NCBI GenBank assembly: GCA_034336665.1
Contig: JAPFBE010000013.1
Location: 14,673,056-14,737,055, forward strand
From: Luscinia megarhynchos
Lineage: Eukaryota; Chordata; Aves; Passeriformes; Turdidae
Length of the DNA stretch: 64,000 nt
Direction: 5' to 3'
Shown: one piece after another, positions 53,483 through 64,000 of the stretch
Position numbering within the stretch: position 1 is the stretch's first letter
Layout: each line of letters opens with the position of its first letter
Made by a program: the position numbers and the translations under genes
Notes under the pieces: model-generated
The model's input: only the letters and a program-made list of their open reading frames with translations
The model's database searches: none
What the model was told of the DNA's origin: nothing

Positions 53483-54071
53483 ACTAGTGTAATGGTTTTG
53501 AAATCAAAACCAGCGAGGGACTACAAGCCAGAAGTACAATTTAATAAGAAAAAAGGGAAAAAAGAGCAACAATAAAATACATGCAATAGTACAAAAGGAA
53601 AAAAAACTGGCAGAGTCAGAATACAACCTGACACCACACTAGTTAGGGTGGTGGTAGCAGTCCAGATGAAGTAGTCTTGTTGAAGTCGTGATCTCGTAGA
53701 AAGGTCTGGTAGTTCTTGTCCTCTGGAAACCAGTGGGTAAGGGCTGCTCTGATGTTCTAAAATCTTAGTTTTTATCTAGGTAGGAAATGTTTGGCTCCTC
53801 CCCCTGGGGTGGAGCATTTCACAATGGCATGATGTAGTTTTATCAGTCATGCAGTGAGACTTAATGGCCCATTAACAGAAGAAATCTTCCTGGAGGGAGG
53901 ATGGGTCAAGAAAAAGATAAAGATGATTGCCCCACCTGGTTTTAATAGATGGCCCATTAGCAGAGGATATCTCCCCCAGAGACAAGGATCACTGCCCCAC
54001 CTGGTTTCAGCAGATGGTGATAGAATACAAACTTTTGGGCATATCTTTACATTGTAACCTAGGACAACTAG
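53483..54071 (-). mobile_element. Solo LTR of an endogenous retrovirus with 5-bp target duplication
   Basis: The LTR spans 53488-54066 (579 bases), starts TGTAATGG and ends TAGGACA on the plus strand. It is flanked on both sides by ACTAG (53483-53487 and 54067-54071), a perfect 5-bp target duplication. Read on the minus strand it starts TGTCCTAGG. It has a TATA-like CTAGATAAAAAC (53768-53779) and an ATTAAA poly(A) signal (53540-53545), and ends CCATTACA. A 5-bp duplication suits ERVL-type or some other bird retroviruses. No internal genes remain, so it arose by LTR-LTR recombination. Internally, GCCCCACCTGGTTT occurs twice (53930 and 53993). Confidence 0.9.
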
Positions 54072-54208
54072 TCCCATGTTAATGCTACAGCCTGGAGAGC
54101 AGACTGTAGCCATTTGCCTTCTTCCTTGCAAGCAGAATCAGACTGCACAAAAGCAGCCTCTTACATGGGCATCAGCTGCTTAACTAAATTTCATCTTTAT
54201 ATGTGAAG

Positions 54209-54391
54209 CCCTGGCACAGGTTGCCCATAGAAGCTGTGGCTGCCCCATCCCTGGAAGTGTTCAAGACCAGGTTGGACAGGGCTTGGAGCAACCTGGTCTA
54301 GTGGAAGGTGCCCCTGCCTGTAGCAGGCCATTGGAGCTGGATAATCTTTAAGGTTTCTTCCTACTCAATTCTATGACTCCATGATTCCATA
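54209..54391 (+). mobile_element. CR1 LINE 3' end
   Basis: Sense: CCTGGCACAGGTTGCCCATA, GTTGGACAGGGCTTGGAGCA, and the tail TCTATGACTCCATGATTCCA. An AT-rich repeat (54399-54434) follows directly. Confidence 0.95.
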
Positions 54392-54398
54392 AATACAG

Positions 54399-54434
54399 AT
54401 ATAATAAATATATAATAGATATATAATAAATAAT
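54399..54434. repeat. AT-rich ATATAATAAAT-type repeat
   Basis: ATATAATAAATATATAATAG and similar units follow the CR1 tail directly. Confidence 0.85.
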
Positions 54435-57400
54435 GGCACTACCTGCAGTGCCATTTCCCTCAAACACAGCCACTGTCACTGGGGCAAAGCCTAGAAAACT
54501 AATCAGTGGCTGAAATGTCCTCACAGGTCATCGTTTTTTCTTCTGAATTGCTTTAGTGTCAGCAAGGAGATTTGTTGTCTGGTGCTAAATATTAAGTTTC
54601 TCATGCACCATTGAAGCAAAATCCGTGGTAGTGCTATCTTGGGACAAGAATCTTTGAATTCTTAGTATTCTGAGCATTTCATAGACCTCAGTGAGTACAT
54701 TAGTAAAGAAATGTAGATTGAGCCAGCAGCAAGAAATCTGACTCAGATTTTGAGTTGAGTAAAAAGCATCTGGATTGGTATGACTGTAATTCATTAATCA
54801 GTGCTTGAGTGGACCCCCAGTTTTTTCTCATTGAAGCCACCAGAACACTGAGTACATCTTAAATATTCCAGATTTGTCAAAGCAGAAAGGCCCATGCTAA
54901 AACCCCTGCCCTTCAAATGGAATTTAAGCTCTGTGCTTACTGAAAATAGACACTTTGAACAGGATATAATCTATAAGCCCTGGAGCAAATGATCAAAAAG
55001 TATATAAAATATTCCCTCCTGGCTTCTCATTGAAAATCCCAGTCCCCTTTTCTTCTCATGGTCATCACCCACAGCTCTGATTGCAAGGTCACATTTCTAA
55101 CTGTGCCAAAGAAAGGCCATTTCCTCTGGGCATCCTGTGGGAACCATCCACACATCCAATGTACAATGGCAAGACTCTTCCAAGAAGTTATTTCTCCAGT
55201 AAAAGGACTCTTTGAAGAAAGGCAGTGCCCTCTCACCCTGACCAAGTATTCCAGAAACTGCATTCCAGCAGTTGTCCATAGCATAAGCCAAATATTTAGT
55301 TAGAGGTCTGAAGCTTTAAAATAGAGAAAGAAAAAGGCTTGCTGTTGTACTGACCTTTCCAAGTTCCCAGTAAACAAACTCTGTAGACCACAGAGATGAT
55401 GTGTATTCACTTCACAACCTGTTCAGCAACCACTCTGAACACAATAAAAATTTGGTGTGAGGGTGGATGAGCAAACATGGTCATCTTCTAGGAAGGAGAT
55501 GTGAGACTTTCAGTGGGACCCCATGATCACCATGACATCAGATGCTGAAGGATGTAGCTTCTCAGTCCAAAGGATCAGACAAATTCTGGGTATTCTTCTT
55601 TCAGGATGGGTGAAACAACTAGGCTGTGCATGGATCCTGGAAATTTTAGCCCTCTTGGACTTTGGATTTCCAACTTGGGTTTGAAAATGAGCAGTAAAAA
55701 GGGACTTGGGTGGGCTTTTGGCATGAAAGGCTTCTGGGAGATAAAACCAGTTGTGGAAACACATAAAAACTCCATCTACGTTGTCCCATACATTTCTCTC
55801 TAATTACAGGAAATGGGGATTGTCAATTATATGCTTTACTTTATCTCCCCAAATAATTCCCAATTCCACCTCCCTGATTATCCCGAGTAAAGAAAAGCTG
55901 TTTCATCTTTAGGAATGAGCCAACTCTATAACTTTTCACCCTCCACTTCACAGTCTTCCATCCCTGCCCAGAAGATCTTGCTTGCACAGTCTCTTGAAGG
56001 ACACCCCACACACCCCCAAAGACAGACACATGTCCTGGCTGCCTCAGTGTAAAACATCATCTGGGGCTGCAGCATGGAGCTGATGGATTCAAATGATTTT
56101 CTGAGAAGACACAAGCACAGGGTATGAATATATAGTGCCAACAGCTATGCACTGGAGACAGAAATAGGATTCTCCATAGTCCCAGCTTTAAGGATAGACC
56201 TCTCTCCTTAGGATGAGCACTTTTAGTAAAGTAGCTGTGACATTTGATGCCTGCAAAAGTCTTTAGAGATCAGGCAAATGCCCTTCTTAATCCTGAGACC
56301 CTCTTTCAAAGACAGTTGACCTGATGCAGCTTGTGTGAGTTTGTATTGCTTCCCAAGTCTCTGCAGAGGAAAGCTAAAACTGCTGGCAGTCCTTATCCTT
56401 GGAGTGGGACATGGCTTTTATGCAATGGGATCATGCCTGCTTTGTCAGAAACCATGGCTTCATCAGTCAGCAATGGAAAAGGAAGAGCTGGGTTGTGGTC
56501 CACCAAATAGGAACTGAGGCATGTTTCATAAAATTCTGGCATTTCAGCAGTTGGGTGAAACCATGTATTTCTAACTGGAAAATGGCAGCAGGAGGAAGAT
56601 CTGGGTAGAAATGTCTGTCTAGGAACATAAAGCATTTTTGTGCTGCTTGCACATTGCACACACTTTCAGCTTCTGTTTATTATTTGATGCTGCCATGGAA
56701 TCCTTCTGCACACAAGATGCTTAAGATAAGTTCATCCCAAGATCTGTGAGTCAAGTCAGCTGCAAAACAGAAATTTTCTGTCGCAGGAGGGCATGGTGAA
56801 AAAGACCTTTGCAAGGAATTATGCTCTTACTACAGAGCAAAAGGAATGCATGGAATGGTTTAACCAAGCTGTGTATAGCCCAAGGCTCTGTGCCAAGGAA
56901 CGAGGGAAGATAGCCAGATCCCTTTTACAGCTTAGCCCCACCCTGGAAAGACACAGGGCAAAGTGGCTGAAATAGCACAGATGGAAAATACCAAGGGTAG
57001 TAGAGAGCAAGAACAGGGAGCAGGGAGAGCATCCGAAACAGCACTTGTGAGGAGCTTTTATTCCAAGAGAAGGCAAAAGGTGCTTGGAATTGCACAGAAA
57101 ATGCAACTCTGAACTTGCTGGCAGCCACCAGGTGACAAGAAGTTGTGTTAATATCTGTAGAAATGACAGAAGGTACTTAGATTAAATACCAAATACTGTG
57201 GCTCTTTGAAAGGATGCATTACCTAAAGGCTCAAGGTAGTGAAGGGTTCACAAAATCCAGACTCCAGTTTTGGATGCTCATTTCACTGTCCAAAACTTTC
57301 AGGTCTGCAGATCTCTGTGTTTCTCCCTGTTTTGCTCGAGTTTCTTTCTACCTACGGTCTTCCCATGACTAACCCTTGCTTAATTTAGGGAATCTGATGG

Positions 57401-57874
57401 ACCCTAACCATCAACAACCATTTCCCAGCCATCCTGCAGCCCCTTGGTGCCCAGGCTGCAGCATTTCTGGCCCACTTACCTGTTCTGCAGACAGTGTGTG
57501 AGGGATCAGCACATTCAAGGCTTGTAGCTGAAGCCCCAGAAGTACTGACTTGTTCCACATGTCTCAGGAAATTTTTTCTGTAATCTAATGGCATAAACCC
57601 CTGCTTGGATGAAATTCCCAGTACCATCATTAGATTGAATACATTTATTAGTGTACTTAAAATTCCTGTCTCACAACCTTTGTAATTAATAAACACCCAA
57701 AGAACACATTTTACAGAAACTTAAAAAATGAAAGGTTTGAGGACCATGAGTATGTTTTTTGTTCATTGCAATTTGAATTGGAAAGGGGGTAGATTTTTTC
57801 CTTACGAGCAGAGACAAATTAGGTATGATAAATACAGAAAAGTTCATGAAAAGGGAGAGCAAATAGCACAAGTG
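54435..57874. other. Intergenic, nothing recognisable
   Basis: About 3.4 kb without CR1, microsatellite or recognised coding sequence, one of the cleanest repeat-free stretches in the intergenic part. Confidence 0.55.
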
Positions 57875-57970
57875 TCTTCATGTGGTTGAAGCACTCGACT
57901 GGAGGGCAAAGGGTCAGATTTTGATCCCAGCTCTGCCATGGAGTAGTCTGTGGGCTTGGCTAAAATGTTT
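57875..57970 (+). mobile_element. tRNA-derived SINE relic (MIR type)
   Basis: TGTGGTTGAAGCACTCGACT, then GGAGGGCAAAGGGTCAGATT and TTGATCCCAGCTCTGCCATG, matches the tRNA-like head of MIR-family SINEs. A decayed B box is visible (GATTTTGATCC, 57917-57927, for GGTTCGAATCC). After it, GTGGGCTTGGCTAAAATGTT matches the start of the core. It is an old insertion, not a functional tRNA gene. Confidence 0.65.
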
Positions 57971-60427
57971 TGCCAGATCTGGCATCTATCTAAATACATT
58001 AGTAACTGTCTGTCACTTGTGGTGGATATGACAGACAGAACTGCTTACTCAGCTACTGTCCAGACCTGTACATCCTGCTAGTTGGCACTAAAATATTCAT
58101 ATCCTCCAGCCAAGGCTTTGATTAGACTTTACATCACAGTCCCAAAGACAAGTCTTAGGTTGGTACCTTCTGCCACCTGATTCTACAGAGGAGCTCTGAG
58201 CCTTGAGCTGATGCACCCTGCACAAGGGACAGCCAGGTGACAATGTTCATCCATGGACAGTTACTTCTTCACAAGTGACCCAGGATCTTGTTCTGGCTCC
58301 ACTGGACATAAGGAAGAGACTAGATTTGCCTTGAGGCCTTCACTCTGTTTGAGGATCTGCAGCCAGTAGCAGTAGGAGTTTCCTTCCTAACAGCAACTTT
58401 CACACACACCACGATGAGCACTTTGGGCTGAGCCATCACTAACTTTCTCAGACCACAGAAAAATATCCTCATTTGGTGGCTCCAGAGATGGCTGGAGGAT
58501 ATAAAAGGAGAAAGGGTGGGGCTGGGGGAGATCCCAAAGGACAGAGAGCAGCCTGTTCCCACACAAGGACTGGAGGGTGGGATGCTGATCCCAGCCGTTT
58601 GCCCAGGGCAAACCAAGGGCATGCTAACAGAAGCCAACAACAGGAATTAAACTGGGTGGTTGGTAGAAGAGCCATTTCCACAGATGCCATCACTCACAGA
58701 TGAGTTCTAATGGGACCAATATATTGAGAATTCTGTAGAAAAAAATCCCATATCAAAGCACTGGGGTAGAGAACAAAAATCCAGCACAACCATAAGCTGA
58801 AGCATTAGTCATAATCTGTAGAAATGAAATCTGACAAGGCAGCAGTTGCCTTGGTCAGAGCTGTTTCTTCTTTGAAATGGTCCCATACAGAGAAATTTTG
58901 ACTCAGAAAATGCAGGGAAGCCAAGAGGGAATGAGACATTAAACCACCACAAGGGATAAAAGGGAAAGTATTTCAATATGTAAACAGCCAGAAATCTCCT
59001 AGCAGAGATAAATATTAACTTAGAGCAAGAGCACAAGGGCCAGTGATTACATAGAGTAAGAGGGATTGAAGCTGAATTGGTTTTGCTGTCTGCTCTAGGT
59101 TTCACATGCAAATGGATTGAAAGGTCGATGAATAGGCATTTCCTGTCTGAATCCTCATAGTTTCAGCCACTGCTGCTTTTATTTTAGTATAGAATTGATA
59201 CTAATCACTTGCAGAGCATCACAGATGTATCATAGGCCTGCAGGAAGCAAGGCATGGGATCAAGACTTGGAAACTGGCATCCAGCTCCTTCCTGCACTGT
59301 CCCACCTCACCAAGCTTTTGGCCAGACTGCTTAACCAGCTCTGAGACCTTGCTCCTCTGCAACAAAGATGAAAACCTGCCCTGGTCTCTCTTGCTTGCTG
59401 AGATATTAACTCCTAATGCCAGCATTACTGAAGGGGTGCCTTTGGTTCCTCCCACCTTCCTGGGAAGTAGTTGGTTTTGCAACTAGTCTTTTCATACATT
59501 TCTGAAAATAGCATTCTTCATTCTGGTCCTTTAAAATCTTTTCTAATCCTGCTATATTTTTGATGAGGAGTAAAGCTCAGGGTGCAAAAGACCTTTCAAA
59601 ACCTGTATACTCTGTGGTTTCTTAGGTGACATCATCCTGTAGCTCACTACCCCTTCTCAGGTAGAGAATAATAATTCCCCTTAATAGCTTTTTCTGAGTA
59701 TTTTTTGTCATAGCTGAGTGTTCAGCTGGCATTTTCACAGAGCTCATTTTGTATGACCCCAACATTTTTTTTATTGAGTGCTAAAGTGTTTCACAGAGAC
59801 CATTTCATTGAGAAAAAAGGGTTGTTTATGTTAATCTACACAACCTAGTCTTCATTGCCTTTGTCTTTTATCCCTCAGCCACTCCTTCTACACAATTTGG
59901 TGTGTAATGGAATACAACTCACCTTTTTGGCAGTTTCCTTTAGTTACTAGAAATATCAGGTGATGTGATACCTGCCAGTCCCTCTGCTGTGTTTTCCTGC
60001 CTCTAGCATTGGCCAGCAGCCACTGCTTGGAGCAGGGGAGGGTGAGCAAACTCCTCTCTGCTTGCAACATCTGTCTTGGTGAGCAGGTACTGGAACGAGG
60101 ACAATTCCACAGCAAAGTGACAAACTGCAGCAGAGGCACAGCACTTTTCAATCATGCTATTCTGTCCTTCCCAGGACTTGACCATAGAATGAGAGAAAGG
60201 TTCCAATTGCAAGTCCTTATTTTAAGTCCTTTACCTGCCCAATTCTCGTGGTATTTCTGTCCATCAGAAAGAAACTCCCTGAGAAGTGCAGCTATATTCT
60301 GTCCTCCCCTGAGCTTGGCCACTTCTTTTGTTTTCTTAAGAGCCCAGTTATTAGTGTTTCCTAGAAACTTATGGGAAAAAAATTCTATACATAAAAAGGA
60401 ACAAAAGAAAGGAAACCTAACCCCCAA
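57971..60427. other. Intergenic, nothing recognisable
   Basis: No CR1 and no supported gene. Overlapping frames on both strands at 58320-58703 lack recognisable content. Confidence 0.55.
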
Positions 60428-60560
60428 CACTTTGATCAGGTAGTCCAAGCTCCACCCAACCCAGCCTTGAACACTTCCAGGGATGGGAGAGCCACAATTT
60501 CTCCAGAAAATCAATCTATTCTTCTCATGCATTAGAAGAAATTTCACCTCCTTTACTACC
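60428..60560 (-). mobile_element. CR1 fragment lacking its 3' end
   Basis: Antisense: GATCAGGTAGTCCAAGCTCC, CAGCCTTGAACACTTCCAGG and GATGGGAGAGCCACAATTTC. The tail and the last about 80 bases are missing. Confidence 0.78.
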
Positions 60561-62266
60561 ACAATGAACAACAACCTTCCAGCCAAGTCTCAAAGAAAGC
60601 CCTTATTGGCAGGCAGGGAGCTGGATAATTTCTTAATTGCATCTCTGGAAAGAGCTCCATTATAACCATTTCTTGATTCTGGAAAGAAACACTTTGTGTG
60701 GGTTGCTCCAGCATTTAAGGACCTTCTACCATGTCTGACTTACAGACCATGAAAATGGTTTTCCTGCTAGGTGGGATTAAAACAAAAGAAGTATCTTGGT
60801 TTAGTCTTCCTGAACTTCTGAAAAGTCACAGGAAAGCAAACAAGAAGAGAACCAAACAACCACCCAGCCATATAAAATTATTTCTCTGTCTCTTCTCATG
60901 CATGCTCCTATGTGGAAAAGCTGGGAACAGCTTGTTAAGAGACACCAGCTTATGGCCAGCCTAATGTCCTTCATAGAGACTGAATAACAGGTGAAAACAC
61001 GAGTGCTTCTGACAGCAGCCTCTGTCTTAACAGACAGCCAACAAGGGCAACACTGGAGAAGAAAGCTGCTTCTCTCTCTATTCTTCATAAAAACCCCTAC
61101 TACCTAGGTAGGGCTGGTAAAGCTTGTTCAAGGTATCTTGACAGGTTAGTTTACTGTTAGTCTTTTTATAGCTGAAGGGTCCAAAGCAAAAAGAAAACCT
61201 TTTTTTGGGATTTGGTCTGAAGCTTATTTCCAGGTATCCAGGGAAATGTATCATTCTCATCCTCTCTTTGGTGTGTATAGTATGGATAGCTCCAAGTTTG
61301 GGAACAGTAAGCTTATTCACCACAGTCACAGGAACCACTTCATCAGTATGAATCTTGACTGGAATCCCCTTACACAGTCATGTCAAGGGTCTGATAACAT
61401 TTTTCTGCACCAGGGCTGCTCTTCCAGCAGTGTGAGGTAGCAGCCACTCCAGAGCAGGGGCAGGGGCTGTGTTGGAGCACTGACTCACCCATCCCCTCAG
61501 AGAACCTCAGGGCACGACTGTCTCCATCCTAATGAGAAGTCTAATAGGCAGGTGGATTATTTGAGATGTACAAGCCAAGGAAAGCAAAGCTTTTGCTGTG
61601 GGAAGGCTGTTTCAGAGTAGCTGGAGGTCATACCAGAGGTGAGGAACACAAACCAACCCCAAATCTGCCTTCTGGATGACTAATGGGGCTGAGCCACGAC
61701 TGAAGATCAGATGGTGTCTCATCTGCAGCCAGACTCTGCTATCACACTCCACTGGTGCTAAAAATTAATAGTGTGAGAATCACCTCTCCAGAGGAGAAAT
61801 CCTTCACAGTGTAAAAGGTGCATCTCACTTTCTGAAATGTCAGGAGCACTACAAACACAAGGAATTTTAAAGCCCAGTTTCCTAATGAGCTGCAGCTCTT
61901 GGTTGATTCCTTTTGTTCCTGTAAAGCTGGTGAACTCTAACTCACATTTTTCTTGCTGTGGAGTCATTTATAATGTTCTCTCTCTTACCCCAGTCTCAGA
62001 TGAGCATTTGGAGGATGATTGTCCTGCCCACCTGATGGGAACATGACACAGCTGAGACATGAAACAGACACAAGGGTCCACTTAGAGCCCACAAAAGCCT
62101 TCCTTTGGGGGATTCTACGTGGTCAGAATGATTTACACCCAAATACAAAGGAATTTGAGAAAATCTATAATTTCCAAGGCTTTGGGGTTACCTGGAACCT
62201 TTGAGATTATCTTATCTGGGTTGTACAACTCTGGCCAAAAAACCACTAAATGGTTTCTGGATAAAG
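60561..62266. other. Intergenic, nothing recognisable
   Basis: Mixed-composition sequence with no gene or repeat identified. Confidence 0.55.
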
Positions 62267-62338
62267 ATTTTTTTTGTTTTGTTGTTGTTGTTGTTGTTAG
62301 GTTTTTTTGTTTGGTTTGGGGTTTTTTTTGGTTTTTTT
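62267..62338. repeat. G/T-rich low-complexity tract with GTT microsatellite
   Basis: (GTT)6 followed by T-runs broken by GG and GGGG. Same style as 27923-28110. Confidence 0.92.
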
Positions 62339-64000
62339 CCCCCCTTGTCTAACAGGCATTAATTTATAGAACAAACAATAAGCTTGGATTCAATAGATCA
62401 ACAGTCAGTATCTAATCTTCTGTTTCACTTTTTGTTGCTTAATTAATTCTGTGCTTCAGTTTCCTCTGGGCAAAATACAATCAACAATACTTCACTCTTT
62501 CACATTATTGTAGCTATTAATATTTGTAGAGTCATTCAGATACCACAGCAGTGAGAACTATGGAAAAATCTATAGATAAAACAGAATTGTTTATGTTTCT
62601 GCTGGTAGCAGAGACATCAGAGGTTTTCTTATGTAAGTGGGGGAGGTGTTGGGGGGAGTTGGTTTGTGGTATTTTTTTATAAAATCCCCAAGTGCAGAGT
62701 AGATGCTGCTTCTGTTTTATGACACACTGAAAAAAGCCCTTAAGTTCAGCATCATCACAGTATAAAAAAAGGGAACAAATACTTCTTAGCCACAGTGTCA
62801 TTCTTCACATCTTCAAAGCACTTCACAAATATCTGCCAGGAAGCTGACTTTCCACTCCAATGTTCAGATTCCCAGGGTATTGTTTCTATTTTGGTGAATT
62901 GTTTGTTATGACAGCATGACCTTCCTGAAAGAATAGCTTCAACACTTGAGAACTCATCCCTAGCAGAACTACACCTAAAACTGCTTTTTTCAGGGGCCCA
63001 TCTAAAATATATCTAAAAGCATGTGTCAATAATCCCATTCTTTCTTATAAACTGAAAAGACATTGTTCATAGAGGGAAGAATGAACCAAGACTTTCTCCT
63101 CCAATGCCCAATAAGGAGGATTTCATGGAAGAAATTGATATTTAAGATTATAAACACAGCTTTTGTGGGGGAAAAAGAGAAAAGTTAAAATGGCATGTGC
63201 TAAGACCATCCTCCTGTCATTCCCATCTTCAGAGGTGATGAAGAGCACAGAGGGCTCTTGGGGCTGCTCCTGAGACAGTGAATTGAGAACAGAAAGCTGT
63301 GCTTTGGGTGAGATGCTTGAAGGACTTGGCCCTGGTCCTGGGCAGTTAAAGTCAGTGGTCATAGGAAGGAGCCCTTTGCAAATCATTTCTCCTGGAGAGC
63401 TCTGAAATAGATTTGCCTGAGGAGCTGAGACCCCAGAAATCAATCTAGGGACTTCAGAGCATGGCCCCTCCAACTCAGGGCTGGGAATACAGCCTTTCAC
63501 TGTAAGTGAGCAATGCAGCACAGCCAGCATGGGTTTGGGGCTGGGTCCTAGGGCAGTGGGTCTGTGTGAGTTGGCATCTATGTGCAGCAGAAGGATCTGT
63601 TGGCCAGACACTTCTTTATAAACCCAGTAGTGAATGTGTTCCAGAGGGCTTGAAGATACTGCAATGAAAACCAACAAATATTCAGTAAAAAGCCAGCTAA
63701 GGGAAAAGCTGTAAAATGAGCCCAGACAAGAGAAATCACCTTCATAACCTCACTCAGGAGGAAACCATGGGCTTCTTTCTCTTGGAATCCTAGATTCAAG
63801 GTAAAACTTGAAAGGTTTTTAAAACTTGAAAGGTGATTGAAAAGGAGGGAGGAAGGCAGAAAAGAAGAAATGGCTGGCTTAAGTTTTCCACTGTGAAGTT
63901 CTGCAGAGGTTTGGTTTTTGCTTCCCTCTCCCCACCTAAACATTAAACTTCACTTTTTCTTGTGAGCAAACACACTCAAGATTCCCAGCAGCATGGGCAC
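62339..64000. other. Intergenic; one 184-codon open frame, function unknown
   Basis: CATCTTCAAAGCACTTCACA (62809-62828) weakly resembles an old SINE. The longest open frame in the intergenic part is on the minus strand, 63677-63123 (184 codons). It is Ser/Pro/Leu-rich with no domain, signal peptide or family resemblance that I know. I do not call it a gene. Confidence 0.45.

Noticed and set aside
57875..57945. Possible functional tRNA gene
   Set aside because: The B box is degenerate, no cloverleaf can be drawn by eye, and a SINE core follows.
23500..64000. LRRC32 or another neighbour gene
   Set aside because: No leucine-rich repeat frame or any recognisable exon was found on either strand.
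1..64000. CRISPR arrays, bacterial operons, phage or plasmid systems
   Set aside because: Spliced vertebrate gene and avian repeats throughout; no regularly spaced direct repeats with unique spacers.

Overview
The window is vertebrate, and specifically avian, nuclear DNA. About two dozen CR1 (chicken repeat 1) LINE 3' ends with the typical ATTCTATGAT-type tail are scattered through it. It also carries a solo LTR with clean target duplications and G/T-rich low-complexity tracts. The LTR types and G/T tracts resemble what I know from songbirds, so a passerine is my inference; the species cannot be named from the sequence.

Region 1 (1 to about 23.5 kb) is the 3' three quarters of one plus-strand gene, EMSY (BRCA2-interacting transcriptional repressor, human C11orf30). 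Thirteen coding exons were traced by hand from splice sites and reading phase: 1450-1714, 3712-3981, 6030-6179, 7908-8081, 10409-10545, 12051-12224, 13123-13321, 14612-14776, 15022-15177, 17807-17958, 19381-19944, 20785-21297 and 22877-23071 (stop TAA 23069-23071). Joined, they give 3114 nt without an internal stop (1037 residues plus stop). The promoter, 5' exons and N-terminal ENT domain lie to the left of the window. The 3' UTR starts at 23072, with a candidate AATAAA at 23459. Introns hold CR1 fragments, an ancient MIR-type SINE relic and an A/C-rich tract.

Region 2 (about 23.5 to 64 kb) shows no protein-coding gene that I can support. It is ordinary intergenic DNA with many CR1 pieces. 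The largest (46.5-48.2 kb, minus strand) keeps recognisable scraps of ORF1 esterase and ORF2 endonuclease but has lost its reverse transcriptase. It also holds a solo LTR at 53488-54066 flanked by ACTAG, a second minus-strand LTR-like block near 36.45-37.1 kb, two related plus-strand LTR-like blocks near 39.0 and 43.8 kb, a tRNA-derived SINE relic at 57.9 kb, and several microsatellites. In mammals the gene after EMSY is LRRC32; no LRRC32 coding sequence is visible here, so the intergenic gap is at least 40 kb.

No new biological system is evident. The most interesting points are small: a CR1 tail occupying the branch-point zone of one EMSY exon, an apparently absent 42-nt cassette exon, a CAG/glutamine tract, the structure of the decayed CR1, and the long gene-free interval matching a known mammalian regulatory interval.
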